A stretch of DNA of 64,000 nt from Ananas comosus (GCF_001540865.1 NC_033622.1:9674451-9738450), one strand, 5' to 3'; positions 24,515 to 35,422 are shown, counted from the first letter of the stretch. The notes: a model not told the origin generated them from the letters alone. Numbers and translations are program-made.

Positions 24515-24685
24515 GTGATTAGAAAGGGACGCCTAAGAGGCGCCTTAGTGCTTATGCACTAAGCTTAGACACCTGTTTCTTGAGGCACCTCAGGTGAGGC
24601 TCCTCTTCTAGGCTCGTGCATGGAGGGCCTAGGCCCACGCCTGAGCCCAAGCCCTAGCGCACAAGGGACATGCCTCCAAGGAATC
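24515..24685. repeat. GC-rich AGGCGCCT-type dispersed repeat
   Basis: A compact GC-rich block in AT-rich surroundings, with repeated GCGCCT, GGCCTAGGCC and GAGGCACCTCAGGTGAGGC text. It has the look of a dispersed plant repeat and has no coding capacity. Confidence 0.4.
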
Positions 24686-25230
24686 TTGCTTTTTTTTTTT
24701 CCTTTAAAATTTTGGATATTTTTAATAGATTTATGAAAATTTTTATCTTCTTTGTCACTGAATTTGTGAGAGTTCATTGTTTTGCCACAATATATATGTA
24801 TCGTATAAATGTTCTACTGTTTGAGCTCCCATATTTTCTTTACATGTGCTACCTTGTTCTCTTACATATGCTATTTAGTTTTTTTCTTCTTTTTTTTTTT
24901 TTTTCCATCTTTCATTTTCTAGTGTGATAACAAATCGTCTGTTGTGATAATTTGATCGTACTTACTCTTAGCATCATTTAATAATTATAACTATGTCTTC
25001 TGAAGAGCACTATATTTAGCTCTAAAAAATATGAAAATGTGTGCTCACCTCTCTCAGACGCGTACCAGCACCTTGCGCCCAGGGACTAGGAGCGCTTCCC
25101 GCCTTTATCGATCTTGCGCTTTTTCGAACTACGTAACTCATCTACACTTCGAAAAATCAATTAATTAGTTTGAAATATCCTACCAGATATATCCGATACA
25201 ATACTCAATTAGTTTGAAAAACTTCTACCA
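24686..25230. other. Downstream flank of the MATH-BTB gene
   Basis: T-rich sequence. No gene is supported. Confidence 0.4.
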
Positions 25231-25236
25231 CATACA

Positions 25237-25242
25237 TTTATT
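25237..25242 (-). terminator. Candidate polyadenylation signal of the MATH-BTB gene
   Basis: AATAAA on the minus strand, 25 bases beyond the stop codon. Confidence 0.4.
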
Positions 25243-25266
25243 AATGCAAGACTTAGAAGTAGCATG

Positions 25267-26343
25267 CTATCTCATGTTACCTGTCATGTTAGTTATCTTC
25301 TTCAGGAGCTCCTTCATAACCGAGGGGCAACTTATTCCCAGGTGCTCAAACCCTCCTGTTTCTATGACTGCAGCCAGCACTCTGGGAGCGGCGACAAAAT
25401 TGAGGCAGATGGCTTTCAGCCGACGGCATTGGTGCTGCTCGGCTAAGTTCAACGTGTTTGCCACTGTATCGATTTCCATTTCTCGGCACAACTTGTCTTC
25501 GCAGATTAACTTGAGCCTATCCAATCCATATCGATCCGCAGCAACGAGAAGGTGCTGCGCCATCATGGTCGAGGACTCCTTGTGAAGCTTTTCCATGTAC
25601 GAGGGCAGCTTATCCGAGTAGATGAAATGAAGCAGAGCCTTGAATACGGCGGCTTCCATGTCGTCGAGCTTTATGCACCTCGCTCTCCTTTCTTTCATAC
25701 TGCCGAAGAGTTCCGCCCTGAAGACGGGTGATCGGGCCGCGAGCACGCATCGATGCGCCGCGAAAGTCTCCCCGCCGACTTCAAAGGTCACGTCCGTCCC
25801 CTCTCCGCTCTCCAACAGCCGGGCGAGGTGCTGGGGCAAGTCGGAAGGCGGCGCCGCGACGGCGCCTGCGTTGCCAACTTGTAATCTCGGAGCTTTCGGG
25901 ACGGTAACAGCGCAATAGATAGTAAAGCAGTCATCTTTGAGATACCGTGATTTCTCGAGATCAGCTCTCCGCATAAATCGATCCCAACCCCAACTGCAAT
26001 TATCTTTCGAAAAAACGTCCGCATTGGTCAAGGGTTCCGAGGGTGGTCCAGTTTGGTCGAGCAAATTTACCAAATTCATAGTGTAGAAGACCTGTACATT
26101 ATTTTTATCCACATCACTTTCGAGTGTGAGAAAGAGGCCGATGCAGTCGGCACTGTCCTTTTCGTCCCCACAAGGAAAGCATTCCACAATCCAGTAGTAG
26201 CCGCCGACAGTGAAAGGGGCAGACCGGATGGAATTGCCCACGCCAATCTCCTTCGCCAGAGAGTAGTCGGCGATCTTGAATAGGTGGGACCCGCTCGCCT
26301 TCTCCATCATCCACGTCGACGACGAAGACGAGGAAGAAGCCAT
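25267..26343 (-). CDS. MATH-BTB domain protein, probable CUL3 E3 ligase substrate adaptor
   Basis: A single-exon frame of 358 codons ending in TAG. A Ser-rich start (MASSSSSSSTWMMEKASGSH) leads into a MATH domain (about 17-147) that would bind the substrate. A BTB/POZ domain follows (about 184-280; DVTFEVGGETFAAHRCVLAA and SPVFRAELFG are typical), then a helical C-terminal region (about 281-350). Family knowledge: plant MATH-BTB (BPM-like) proteins dimerise through BTB, bind cullin 3 and deliver substrates for ubiquitination in nucleus or cytosol. The length and lack of introns fit the expanded monocot clade. The ATG is chosen because the truncated duplicate at 6252 conserves it and because an AAACCCTA-containing leader precedes it. 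No defect is seen, so I judge it functional. Its substrate cannot be inferred. Confidence 0.93.
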   Translation of the reverse strand: MASSSSSSSTWMMEKASGSHLFKIADYSLAKEIGVGNSIRSAPFTVGGYYWIVECFPCGDEKDSADCIGLFLTLESDVDKNNVQVFYTMNLVNLLDQTGPPSEPLTNADVFSKDNCSWGWDRFMRRADLEKSRYLKDDCFTIYCAVTVPKAPRLQVGNAGAVAAPPSDLPQHLARLLESGEGTDVTFEVGGETFAAHRCVLAARSPVFRAELFGSMKERRARCIKLDDMEAAVFKALLHFIYSDKLPSYMEKLHKESSTMMAQHLLVAADRYGLDRLKLICEDKLCREMEIDTVANTLNLAEQHQCRRLKAICLNFVAAPRVLAAVIETGGFEHLGISCPSVMKELLKKITNMTGNMR

Positions 26344-26900
26344 GGACGGATGGGGAGTGAGGAGTCCACTCGACGAAAGAAACGAGGATTTGTTATCGTT
26401 CTTAGGGTTTATTATAATAAATAGTAGTAACTCCTAGGGATGTCCATGGGTACCGATGTCTCAAATATTATGCCGATTGGAATCCAGCAGATTTATAAGA
26501 TGCTAATAAATGAATTTAGCTTAGCTTCGATTGCCTATATTAAAAAAAATTGACTGATTTAGGTTTGAATATGAATTTTGTCTGCCTTCAATCTCAATCC
26601 GATCTAAATTCGAATTAATTTTATAATATATAATAAAATAAATTACAGAAATTTTTTTTATATAAATATTCGTTTTTTTATTTTTCCTCTTCAATTCTTA
26701 TAATTTATATCCAAAATGCCCTCTAAAATGACAGAAATAAATTAAAAAAAATTCTTTCTTATAAAATAATAAGGATAATTTAATTATTTTGCTCTCTTCA
26801 TTAACATCGTACCATCTGAAAATATTTTTGAAAATTTAAGAAGGTAAAATATAGATTTTTGAAAGTCATGAAGGGCAAGTGAATAAGTAAGTATTTACAG
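26344..26900 (-). promoter_or_regulatory. MATH-BTB promoter and leader, duplicated at 6253-6790
   Basis: On the minus strand, an AT-rich TATA-like stretch (TTTATTATAATAAA) runs directly into AAACCCTAA (a telo-box) at about 26402-26425, some 60-80 bases before the ATG. The same order is kept in the truncated copy. Similarity to that copy continues to about 26900, just short of the N gap. Confidence 0.55.
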
Positions 26901-26921
26901 AGATGTTTTATCTAATTTAGC

Positions 26922-26936
26922 NNNNNNNNNNNNNNN
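26922..26936. other. Assembly gap (15 N)
   Basis: Fifteen consecutive N. Sequence on either side need not be adjacent in the genome. Confidence 1.
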
Positions 26937-26966
26937 AGTTTTCGTGGTACTTCCACCACGAAAACT
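26937..26966. repeat. Perfect hairpin 1
   Basis: AGTTTTCGTGGT, six-base loop ACTTCC, ACCACGAAAACT: twelve perfect base pairs starting at the first base after the N gap. Confidence 0.9.
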
Positions 26967-27096
26967 CAAAAATCAGTAACCTATCTCTCTACACTCCAAC
27001 CCTACTACCACCATCTACCATCATCCACCACCATCCACTTATCATAAACTAGGTTTCTGATAATTATTAATTTCTCATCTAGGTTTCCAATCTTTA

Positions 27097-27130
27097 AATC
27101 TTCGTGGTTCCCCAACCACGAAGATTTTTA
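27097..27130. repeat. Perfect hairpin 2
   Basis: AAATCTTCGTGGTT, loop CCCC, AACCACGAAGATTT: fourteen perfect base pairs. It shares the CTTCGTGG/TTTCGTGG core with hairpin 1, about 130 bases upstream. Confidence 0.9.
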
Positions 27131-27608
27131 TAAGATCGAGTTAAGATATATATATATATATAAGAAAATATAAATAAAATAGCCGTCCCGCTGTAAAAAT
27201 AGATAATTAAAACAAAACTTGAATAAGAAAGAGACCTAAATAGTCTGTGTTTCGAAGTGGTTCGTGTACCTTCAAAGACTCCGGGTAGTGTCTCGTACGC
27301 TCAGACTCTTTAAACTAACGTATGTATAAAAAAATAAAGATTCTTGTAGTTAAAGTAGTAAATGGTTTCGGTGGTTCCTTCAACAGACTTCCATTGGCTA
27401 CAAAGCAGCTATGCGCGTAGATTTACCAATTTTCTTGTTTATCATGAGCTTTTAGACTGCTGTTTATAATGTCTCTACATTACGAGTTCATTTTATACGT
27501 AAACTTAAGTTATATGTTAAAGAAGGAGGTAACCTTCTTACCGGATGCAAGGCTTCCAAGAGAGAGTATTCTAGCTAGCTCAACTATATATATATATATA
27601 TATATATA
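27131..27608. other. Unassigned intergenic stretch ending in (TA)n
   Basis: No gene recognised. It ends in a TA microsatellite that borders the F1 copy 2 element. Confidence 0.4.
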
Positions 27609-28000
27609 GTAGGTCTTGTGTGCTATTAGGAGCACGGAGGCCAACGTGCTCCTAAGCCGTTTTCGATGGTGGAGCTTCCGAATCGACGATCGGCTTCGTT
27701 AGACTTGATCTAGTGTATTTAAAGTATTTAAAAAATAAATTTTGTAATTTTTCAATATTATTTACCTAACAATCGAAAAAGTTCAAAATCAACAATTTTA
27801 AATGGTTGATTTATATCGTGTACTGTCCCTGGTGTTTAGCGGTTTGTGTGACTTCTGTATCTGTGGCTTGTCGACACATCTCGTGGGTGTCGAGACAAGT
27901 CGGAGCGTTTTGACGCGAAATAGATGCAAAACGGACTCAGTGTGATGCGAGAGTGGAGTTCTGACACTGAAATTTGCAAAGTGTAGAATTTCAGTGTTGA

Positions 28001-28195
28001 GTACCGGTACCTTGGGGGAAGTATCGGTACCCTAGTGAGATTGCGGAACTGGATGCTTTCGGGTTTGCGCAGTGTGATGCTGAGTACCGGTACCTGTTGT
28101 TGAGTGCCGGTATCGAGCTCGGGTACCGATACTATATCGGGTTGCACCGGTACCCAGCATGCGAGACTACGGATTGAGGGGCCGAGTACCGGTAT
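28001..28195. repeat. GTACCGGTAC palindrome array in the U3 of LTR A2
   Basis: Perfect GTACCGGTAC at 28001-28010 and 28084-28093. One-mismatch versions are near 28021, 28105, 28122, 28144 and 28186. The array lies about 100-290 bases upstream of a TATTTAT candidate TATA site at 28292. Confidence 0.8.
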
Positions 28196-28764
28196 TCAAG
28201 CTAAGTACCAATACTCCAGGTTGAAAAATGAGTTGGTGAGGGATATTTTGGTCTTTTTGGTGGTGGATTGTCTCACTACCTACCCCCAGCATATTTATCT
28301 ACCTGAGAAACTTGGGAACTCAGTTAGCTTCTCCTCCATCTCTCTTTCTCTAGCTGATGTGTGCCGCTCGTTGGGAAATCGAGAGTTGAGCTCGTGTGGA
28401 GTCTTCGCTTGCTAGGAGGATCGCTCGAGCGCGTGGATTGTCCGGTTGAGGCCATCGGAGGTTGAGCGAGCGCATGGGTTTCCTCTTGTCGACTTCTTGC
28501 CGACGTTGGAGAGCGTTCGAGGTGGGTTAATGTTTACCGAAATCGTCAGATTTCCTTCTAAGTCCTAAAATTGTCAGCATGTATTATTGGCTTTGTTCAT
28601 CATGTTAGTTGCTCGAATTCATCGATTTGCATGTTTTTATGAAATCTGAATTTGGAGCATAAGCTAGTGATTTTAGATGAAATTATACATGTTGGACTAA
28701 AATTTGACTTAGGAAAAAACTCATTAAACCTACACTGTCTTTTTCTGAAAGTTACCAGATTTAG

Positions 28765-28997
28765 TTTCAAGAGCTGTTGTGCTTTTGTATCCCTGCTGTT
28801 ATTGTGTATTGGATACTCAGATAACTTCAGAAGCTGTTGTTCTTTTGTATCCCCGCTGTTAGTGCGTATTGGATACTCAGATAGCTTCATGAGCTGTTGT
28901 TCTTTGGTATCCCCGCTGTTAGTGCGTATTGGATACTCAAATAGCTTCAGGAGCTATTGTTCTTTTGTATCCTCGCTGTTAGTGCATATTGGATACT
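28765..28997 (+). repeat. About 60-base tandem repeat within LTR A2
   Basis: Roughly four full units: AGCTGTTGT(G/T)CTTTTGTATC, CC(T/C)GCTGTTAGTG and TATTGGATACTCA(G/A)ATA. Related units occur at about 4260-4450 in LTR A1. Confidence 0.85.
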
Positions 28998-30318
28998 CAA
29001 ATTAGTGTAGGGTGAGTTTACGCTCGTGCTAAGGGGCCGATCTCATTTTACAGTAGGGTGTAGACTGTTCTGTACTATCGGATGCCGTCGTGGTTGACTG
29101 TGGACCCCGATTTCGGTATTTGGCATCAGATTGTGTCAAGGGCATGTGAGCTTTGGTTGTTAGACCAGTTGGACCCATTAGCATTGACTACAACCTGTGA
29201 GAGCCTGCTGGAGCTCGACAGAGACGCGCTTGCATACTCGATTGGGTCGCGCCCACGAATGCCACTCCGGAGTGAGATTTTTCATTGCGATGAGGTAGCA
29301 CCATTTCTGTTTGGACAGTTCTTGGACCGGTCATCCCCGTGGGTGGTGTACGGTGTACATTGGTTATAGGTAGGGTGGGTCTATTTGGGCAGCTCCAGTG
29401 AGATTGGGTTAGTGTGATGCATTTTTATATCTATAGATAGTCTGTGTTGGTTAGCGATAATATAGTGGCATATAGCTGTAGAGTTCTTTGCAGCTTTCCT
29501 TACTATCCTTTGCACATAGTTTTGTAGACTTAGTGGGTGGGCCGTTGAGGTCGGTGACGGTACCCACTGAGGACTACTCTGTTTTGCAGTAGTTCTCACA
29601 CCCAGTTGTTGATACATTTTGCAGAGCCTTCGTCTGCGGCTGCTGCTGTTGTTGATTCGGATCGAGGCAAGGGAGTCGCGAGCTAGAGCCGTCCCTTCCC
29701 TGGTCATTTGCTAGATGAGCACCTGTCAGAGGTAGTGTTGGGTTTTGTGTACATACTGTTTTGTTGTTGGGGTACTCGCTGGAGCGAGGAGGTGTTGTAG
29801 CCTTTGTATGTACTGTGAACCCATTTTGTTTTATATATATTTTCTTCTAGTAGCCCTATACACTTGGTTGTAGCTATGACTTGCTTATAGGTATAGCTAT
29901 CGCTTCGTATACACGAAAAATTTCTATATATACGGCAGGTCTGTTGGCGTGCCCGGGAAAACATGGTAACCCGGGGCGTGACATATCGTTTGCAAGTTTA
30001 ACAGTGTAAAATTATTCAAATCAGATGAAATTTTGATAAAAAATTTTTTATACTATTTACTGCAAGATCAATATCTCTGATCGAAAATTTTAGTGTTATA
30101 TCATCACTTTTTGTGAGATTTTTATTTTCAGCCGTTGATTTTGAACCCTTTCGATCGCTAGGTAAATGATATCGAAAAATCGCAAAATTTATTTTCTAGA
30201 TACTTCAAATATGCTAGATCAAGTCTAACGGAGCCGGTCGTCGATTCAGAAGCTCCACCATCGAAAACGGCTTAGGAGCACGGAGGCCTCCGTGCTTCTA
30301 ATAGCACACAAGACCTAC

Positions 30319-30389
<71 letters not shown>

Positions 30390-30390
30390 C
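30319..30390. repeat. (TA)n then (GA)n microsatellite
   Basis: Lies between the F1 copy 2 and F2 copy 2 elements, the same arrangement as at 910-1005. Confidence 0.9.
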
Positions 30391-31039
30391 CATGGCTACT
30401 ATACTATTATGAGCATTGGAGACCTCGTACTCATAAATTGTTTTCAATGATGAAGCTTCCGAATCAACGATCCACTCAGTTAAATATGATCTAGACTATT
30501 TGAAACTTCTAGAAAATAAATTTCGTAAATATTCGAAATCATAATAAAGTCCATCAAGTGGGCATAAAATGGACGGTCAAAATCGAACGATGTTCTAAAA
30601 AAGGATGATCGGATCCTTCAATTCAAGATTAGAGTTATTGATCTTTATCTATGTATTGAATAAAATTTTCTATCAAAAATTCAACAAATTCCGATTCTTT
30701 TACACCGTTAAATTAGCAAGTATCCCATACCGGCCGTTAAAAATTGTCAAATTTGTGACCTCTTGATCGTAAGGTAAATGATGTCGAAAAATTATAAAAT
30801 TTGATTTCTAGAAGTTTTAAATGCTGTAAATAATCTCTCTCTCTCTCTCTCTCACAAGCCGATGATATGATAATACTCATGCTAGCGGGAGCATGAGTAT
30901 TCAACAAAAGCTACTATCTCGAAGGCTTAACTAGGTTTTAACGTGTGGCATTCATCAATTCGGAAGCTTCTTCATCGGAAAACAACTTATGAGTACGGAG
31001 AGCGATCGTTACTCATCTAATATATAGTAGCCGGGCCCT
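30391..31039. mobile_element. Foldback MITE, family F2, copy 2, with internal disruption
   Basis: The reverse complement of 1-480 is recognisable through about 30835 (TTTACACCGTTAAATTAGC, GACCTCTTGATCGTAAGG). A (CT)n tract at about 30834-30855 separates this from a diverged terminal part with GAAGCTTCTTCATCGG and TATGAGTACGG. It ends next to a TA-rich tract. Confidence 0.7.
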
Positions 31040-31076
31040 AGTATATATATATTAATATATATATATATTATATAGA

Positions 31077-31632
31077 GCAGGACTGTGTGCTCTCAGGAGC
31101 ACGGAGTCTCCGTGCTCCTGAGCCTTTTCGATGATGGAATTTTCGAATCGACGACGATCGGCTCCGTTAGACTTGATTCTAGCGCATTTGAAGTTTCTAA
31201 AGAAATAATTTTTGCGATTTTTCGATATCATTTTACCTAATGATCGAAAGGATTCAAAAATCCATAATTTTTAATGGTTATATTTGCCGTTTTCAAGTTT
31301 AACGGTGTAGAGAGAGCAAATCAGATGAAATTTGATAGAAATTCTTTATACTATCTACACAAAGAGTTTATAATTGCTGATCGAAATTTTAGTCTATATC
31401 ACCACTTTTTATAGTATTTTTTTTTAAGCCGTTAAAAATTATTGATTTTGAATCTTTCGGATTGCTAGGTAAATGATATCGAAAAATTATAAAAATTATT
31501 TTCTAGAACATGTATAATACGCTAGATCAATGTTTAACGGAGGCCGATCGTCGGTTTGAAAACTCCATCATCGAAAATGGCTCAAGAGCACGGAGGGCCT
31601 CCGTGCTCCTGAGAGCACAGCAGCCCTGCGTC
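31077..31632. mobile_element. Foldback MITE, family F1, copy 3
   Basis: Inverted ends GCAGGACTGTGTGCTCTC and GAGAGCACAGCAGCCCTGC, with the same internal blocks as copy 1 plus scattered one-base insertions and deletions. TA-rich tracts flank both ends. Confidence 0.85.
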
Positions 31633-31661
31633 TATATATAATATATATAGTATATATATAT

Positions 31662-33003
31662 AAAAGCACGTATATTCAAATTTGGGTCTGTCGACAGACC
31701 CATTTTTCGGCGGAAAATTAGCGCCATTTTTCTCTTTCCGTACGAAAAATTTTAAATATAAGAATAAAAGTAGAAATAGAACACAATGAATACGTTAAGT
31801 TCTCTATAACAGATTACTGATGTAAAATCCTAAAATAGTAAATTTTTCTATTTAATTTCAAAAGTAAGTTTTCTATAACAGATTACGGGTGGAAAATCCT
31901 ATAAAAGATATTTTTCCATTTTTTTTAAAATATCTTTTTTAGATATTATTCTATTTAATTTTAAATATATTTCTTTTAAGATACGGATTTTATTTTTCGA
32001 TTTAATTTCAAAATTTATTTCTAACAAATTTTATTTTCTATTTAATTTCAAAAGTAATTTTTGCATTAGAGATATTGTTAATTATTTATCATTTAAAGCA
32101 TATCTTCTTTAATAGCGTGATTTATTATTTTAAATTTTTTAGATACATATTTGGCAATGCATATAAAATATGGCCTAAAATTAAAAAATAATTTAAAAAA
32201 ATTATAATTTTTCTAATAATTATTATTGCATTTGCACTACATTTTACAGTATTATATATAAGCATGTATTTTAATTTCGGTCTGTGACAGACTCATTTTT
32301 TGGCAAAAAAAAAATTGTATTCCTCTTTCCTTACGTAAAATAAATATAAAATTAAACAAACTTTTATTCTTCTTATTTCTACAACAGAAAAAAATTTATG
32401 CTTATCCAAATTTTTACAATCTGAGAATACTACTATGAATTTTTTTTAATTCTTTTTATCTCTAACTGTATATAATATCTATACTATCTAGCCGTATTTC
32501 AAATTTCGATATGTCGGCAGACCCATTTTTAGGAAAAAAAATTTTGATTCCTCTTCCTTACGTTAAATAAATATATAATAGAATAACTTTTAATTATCTT
32601 TACCTCAAATAAAAAATATATATATACTTATCAAATTTTGCCAACCGAAAGATATCTATTGTGAATCTATTATTTAATTCAAAAATTGTTTATTTCTTTT
32701 ATCTCTAAATAGAAATAAATTCATGCTTATCCAATTTTTGACAGAATATCAATATGCTTTATCGCATCTATTTTACATTAAATTTGAATTTGACTGTTAA
32801 ATCGTGAATTAAATTTAATTTTGATTTTGGATATCAAATCTATCAATCTATTATATTAAAATTTAAAATTGATATTATAAATATGTTTTTAATAAAATAT
32901 AACATATAAACTTAATAAAATATTTTATGCTAAATTTTTGAATAAATATGATTTACATATTTTTACTATTTAAAATAAATCTAAAATAATTGTTACGTGC
33001 ATT
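31662..33003 (-). mobile_element. TIR element F3, copy 2
   Basis: Ends AAAAGCACGTA and TACGTGCATTT. Relative to copy 1 (1768-5755) it is inverted. A perfect 18-base palindrome GGGTCTGTCGACAGACCC is at 31684-31701. Degenerate restarts of the same end sequence recur near 32263 and 32493, so shorter copies or internal duplications are nested inside. It is AT-rich and non-coding. Confidence 0.7.
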
Positions 33004-33399
33004 TGACATCGGTAGCACTCAACTAGAAAATATGGTAAAGAGAAATAATTATTCTGGGTTTGGGTTTTTGGGTTCGGGGTTGGGTTCAGGTTTGGATTCG
33101 AGTTTCGAATTTTTAGTTAGGTTCGGATTTGGATATGAATTTTTAAAATTCGTCGGATTCGTATTCAAGATTGCATTTCGGGTTTGGTAGTAGAGGCCGT
33201 GTTTGTGTTTTGGAAAATTCGCCCCAAATCCAATCCATTTTCATCCCTAGTCATAACTCAGCATAGGCAAACAGAGTTTTTACAAAGAAAAATATAGTAT
33301 AAGATCCACATATAGATATTATTTCAGCCAATTAATATATGTAATAATTAACAATTTAAAAATCTTTACAGCTTAATTTTTTTTTCCTTTTTTTCTTAA
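33004..33399. other. Unassigned stretch with GGGTTTGGG-like text
   Basis: Degenerate GGTTCGGGTTT / GGATTTGG runs at 33055-33185 followed by AT-rich sequence. No gene is supported. Confidence 0.4.
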
Positions 33400-35422
33400 A
33401 AAAAATGGCCAATTTGTATAAAAAATCCACTAGTTTTGCGCTTTCGCAAGAGTTGGCCACTTTTTTCGATTTTGCAGATTCGAACCGGATTTTCAGCAAA
33501 CTGACCAAAATACCTTTATTATTTTTTCTCTCTTCTCTTTTTTTTCTTTCGTTCATTTTTTTTTCTCTCGCCGAAGAGGCAGCGGAGGCAGAGGCGGAAG
33601 CGGAAACGGCCCACCTCGCCTCTCACCCTCATGCTGTCGCCCTCGCCCTCGCTCTCGCCCTCACCCTAGCCCGCACACCCCCCACCTTCCTCACCTCCGA
33701 CCCCGCCGAGGCCGCGCCGCGACTCTTTTTTTTTTTTCCTCTCCGACTCTCCTTCACCGTCTCCGACGACGACGCCTCTCTCGCCTTTCCCTGCCCTTTT
33801 CGTCCTCTCCCTCACCCTCCTCCTCTGCCACCTCCGACGACGACGCATCTTCGCTGACGCCGACACCGTGGAGGTCACTGCGGTGCTGCAGCCTCGGAGC
33901 GAGGGGGCCTTAGCGGCGTCGTCGCCGGCGCCGTAGCCGTTGGCAAAGAGGGGTAACAAAAAAAAATTATAGAAGAAGCAAGAAAAAAAATAAAGATAAA
34001 AATTATAGAAAAAGAAATATGGAGATTAAATTACACCGCTAAAATAAAATTGCACTGTTTTAAAAAAATATTGCACTATTATGGATATAAATTGCACTAC
34101 TTAAGATGTAAACTGCAGCTTTAAGATGAAAATTACACTCTTTAAACAAAAATTACACTCTTTGAAAGATATTTACACTGTTTCTTCTCTTATTGCACTC
34201 TTTCAAATGTAAACTGCATCCATTAATATGAAAATGACACTTTTTAAACGAAAGTTGTACTATTTGAGAGATATTTGCACTGTTTCTCCTCTTGTTGCAC
34301 CCTTTGAGATGTAAACTGCACCCCTTTAAGAGATATTTATACTATTTCTCCTCTTGTTGCACTATTTTTTCTCTTGTTACACTGTTTCTTCTCTTAAACT
34401 CTACCCTATAAGAGCAGAAATAGTGTAACAAGGGAGAAATAGTGCAACAAGAGGAGAAACAGTGCAACAAAAGGAGAAATAGTATAAATATCTCTTAAAG
34501 GGATGCAGTTTACATCTCAAAAGGTGCAAGAAGAGAAAAAATAGTGTAAATATCTCTCAAAGAGTGCAACTTTCGTTTAAAGAGTGTAACTTTCATCTTA
34601 ATGGATGCAGTTTACATCTGAAAGAGTGCAATAAGAGGAGAAACGGTATAAATATCTTTCAAAGATTGCAATCTTTTTTTAAAGAGTGTAATTTTCATCT
34701 TAAAGCTGCAGTTTACATCTTAAGTAGTGCAACTTATGTACATAATAGTGCAACGTTCTTTTAAAACAGTGCAATTTTTTTTTTAACGGAGCAATTTCAT
34801 CTTCATGTTTCTTTTTCTATAACTTTCTATCTTTATTTTTTCTTTCTTGCTTCTATAATTTTTTTTGGTCACCCCTTACTGCCAATGGCCACGGCACCGA
34901 CGACGACGCCGCTAAGGACCCCCCGCTTCGAGGCTACAGCACCGCAGCGACCTCCACAGTGTCGGCGTCGGCGTCGGCGTCGGCGAAGATGCGTCGTCGT
35001 CGGAGGCGGCAGAGAAAGAGGGAGAGGGAGAGAACGAGAAGGGCGGGGAAGGGCGAGAGAGGCGTCGTCATCGGAGACGGTGGAGGAGAGTCGGAGAGGA
35101 AAAAAAAGAGTCGCGGCGCGGCCTCGGCGGGGTCGGAGGCGAGGAAGGTGGGGGGTGCGGGGGCGAGGGCGAGATCATGAGGGTAAGAGGCGAGGCGGGC
35201 CGTTTCCACCTCCGCCTCTGGCTCCGTTGCTTTCTTTGGCGAAAGAAAAAAAAATAAACGAGAGAAAAGAAGAGGAGAGAGAAAGAGGAGAGAGAAAAAG
35301 TAATAAGGGTATTTTAGTCAGTTTGCTGAAAATTCGGACCGAATCTGCAAAATCAAAAAAGACGGCCTAGTTTTGCAAAAGCTCAAAATTTATGAATTTT
35401 TTATGCAAATTGGCCAAAAAAA
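33400..35422. mobile_element. Two-kilobase foldback element, family F6, copy 1
   Basis: A near-complete palindrome with arms of about 1 kb and its centre near 34400. The ends are TTGGCCAATTTGCATAAAAA-type text. The outer arms (33560-33940 and 34880-35290) are GC-rich and look like exons but are low-complexity and mutually inverted. The inner arms (34020-34800) are strings of GTGCAA or TTGCAC motifs every 20-35 bases, joined by AAGAGGAGAAA and TTTAAAGAGTG text. Frames of 150-161 codons in the GC-rich parts encode Arg/Pro/Ala-rich low-complexity products and are not credible genes. No transposase is seen. Confidence 0.8.
34020..34800. repeat. Iterated GTGCAA/TTGCAC motif arrays forming the inner palindrome
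   Basis: About twenty TTGCAC or GTGCAA sites switch sense at about 34400: TTGCAC on the left half and GTGCAA on the right. Confidence 0.8.

Larger units (their letters stand above)
27819..29983 (+). mobile_element. Solo LTR, gypsy family A (subtype A2), target duplication TATCG
   Basis: Begins TGTACTGTCCC and ends GGGGCGTGACA. Perfect 5-base duplications TATCG lie at 27814-27818 and 29984-29988. Length is 2165 bases. The 3' two thirds match A1 and the complete gypsy LTR (for example GTTAGACCAGTTGGACC and GAGCTCGACAGAGACGCG). The U3 differs: it holds GTACCGGTAC palindromes (28001-28195) where A1 has GGGCGCCC. Five tandem units of about 60 bases fill 28765-28997. Confidence 0.92.
27609..30318. 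mobile_element. Foldback MITE, family F1, copy 2 (split by solo LTR A2)
   Basis: Arms 27609-27818 and 29984-30318 have the same ends and blocks as copy 1 (GTAGGTCTTGTGTGC against GCACACAAGACCTAC, and GCCGTTTTCGATGGTGGA). TA microsatellites flank it on both sides. A 2.17 kb solo LTR sits in the middle. Removing it with one target duplication restores a continuous element of about 540 bases. Confidence 0.85.

Noticed and set aside
26937..27130. Helitron terminus
   Set aside because: The hairpins are not followed by CTRR and no TC start or Rep/helicase sequence is seen.
28765..28997. CRISPR-like regular repeats
   Set aside because: The units are contiguous and diverged, there are no unique spacers, and the DNA is a plant LTR.
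33055..33185. Interstitial telomere repeat
   Set aside because: GGGTTTGGG-like text is degenerate and lacks regular TTTAGGG units.
33405..35370. Frames of 150 and 161 codons in GC-rich DNA
   Set aside because: They are in opposite arms of the same palindrome, encode low-complexity Arg/Pro/Ala/Glu-rich text, and match no recognised domain.
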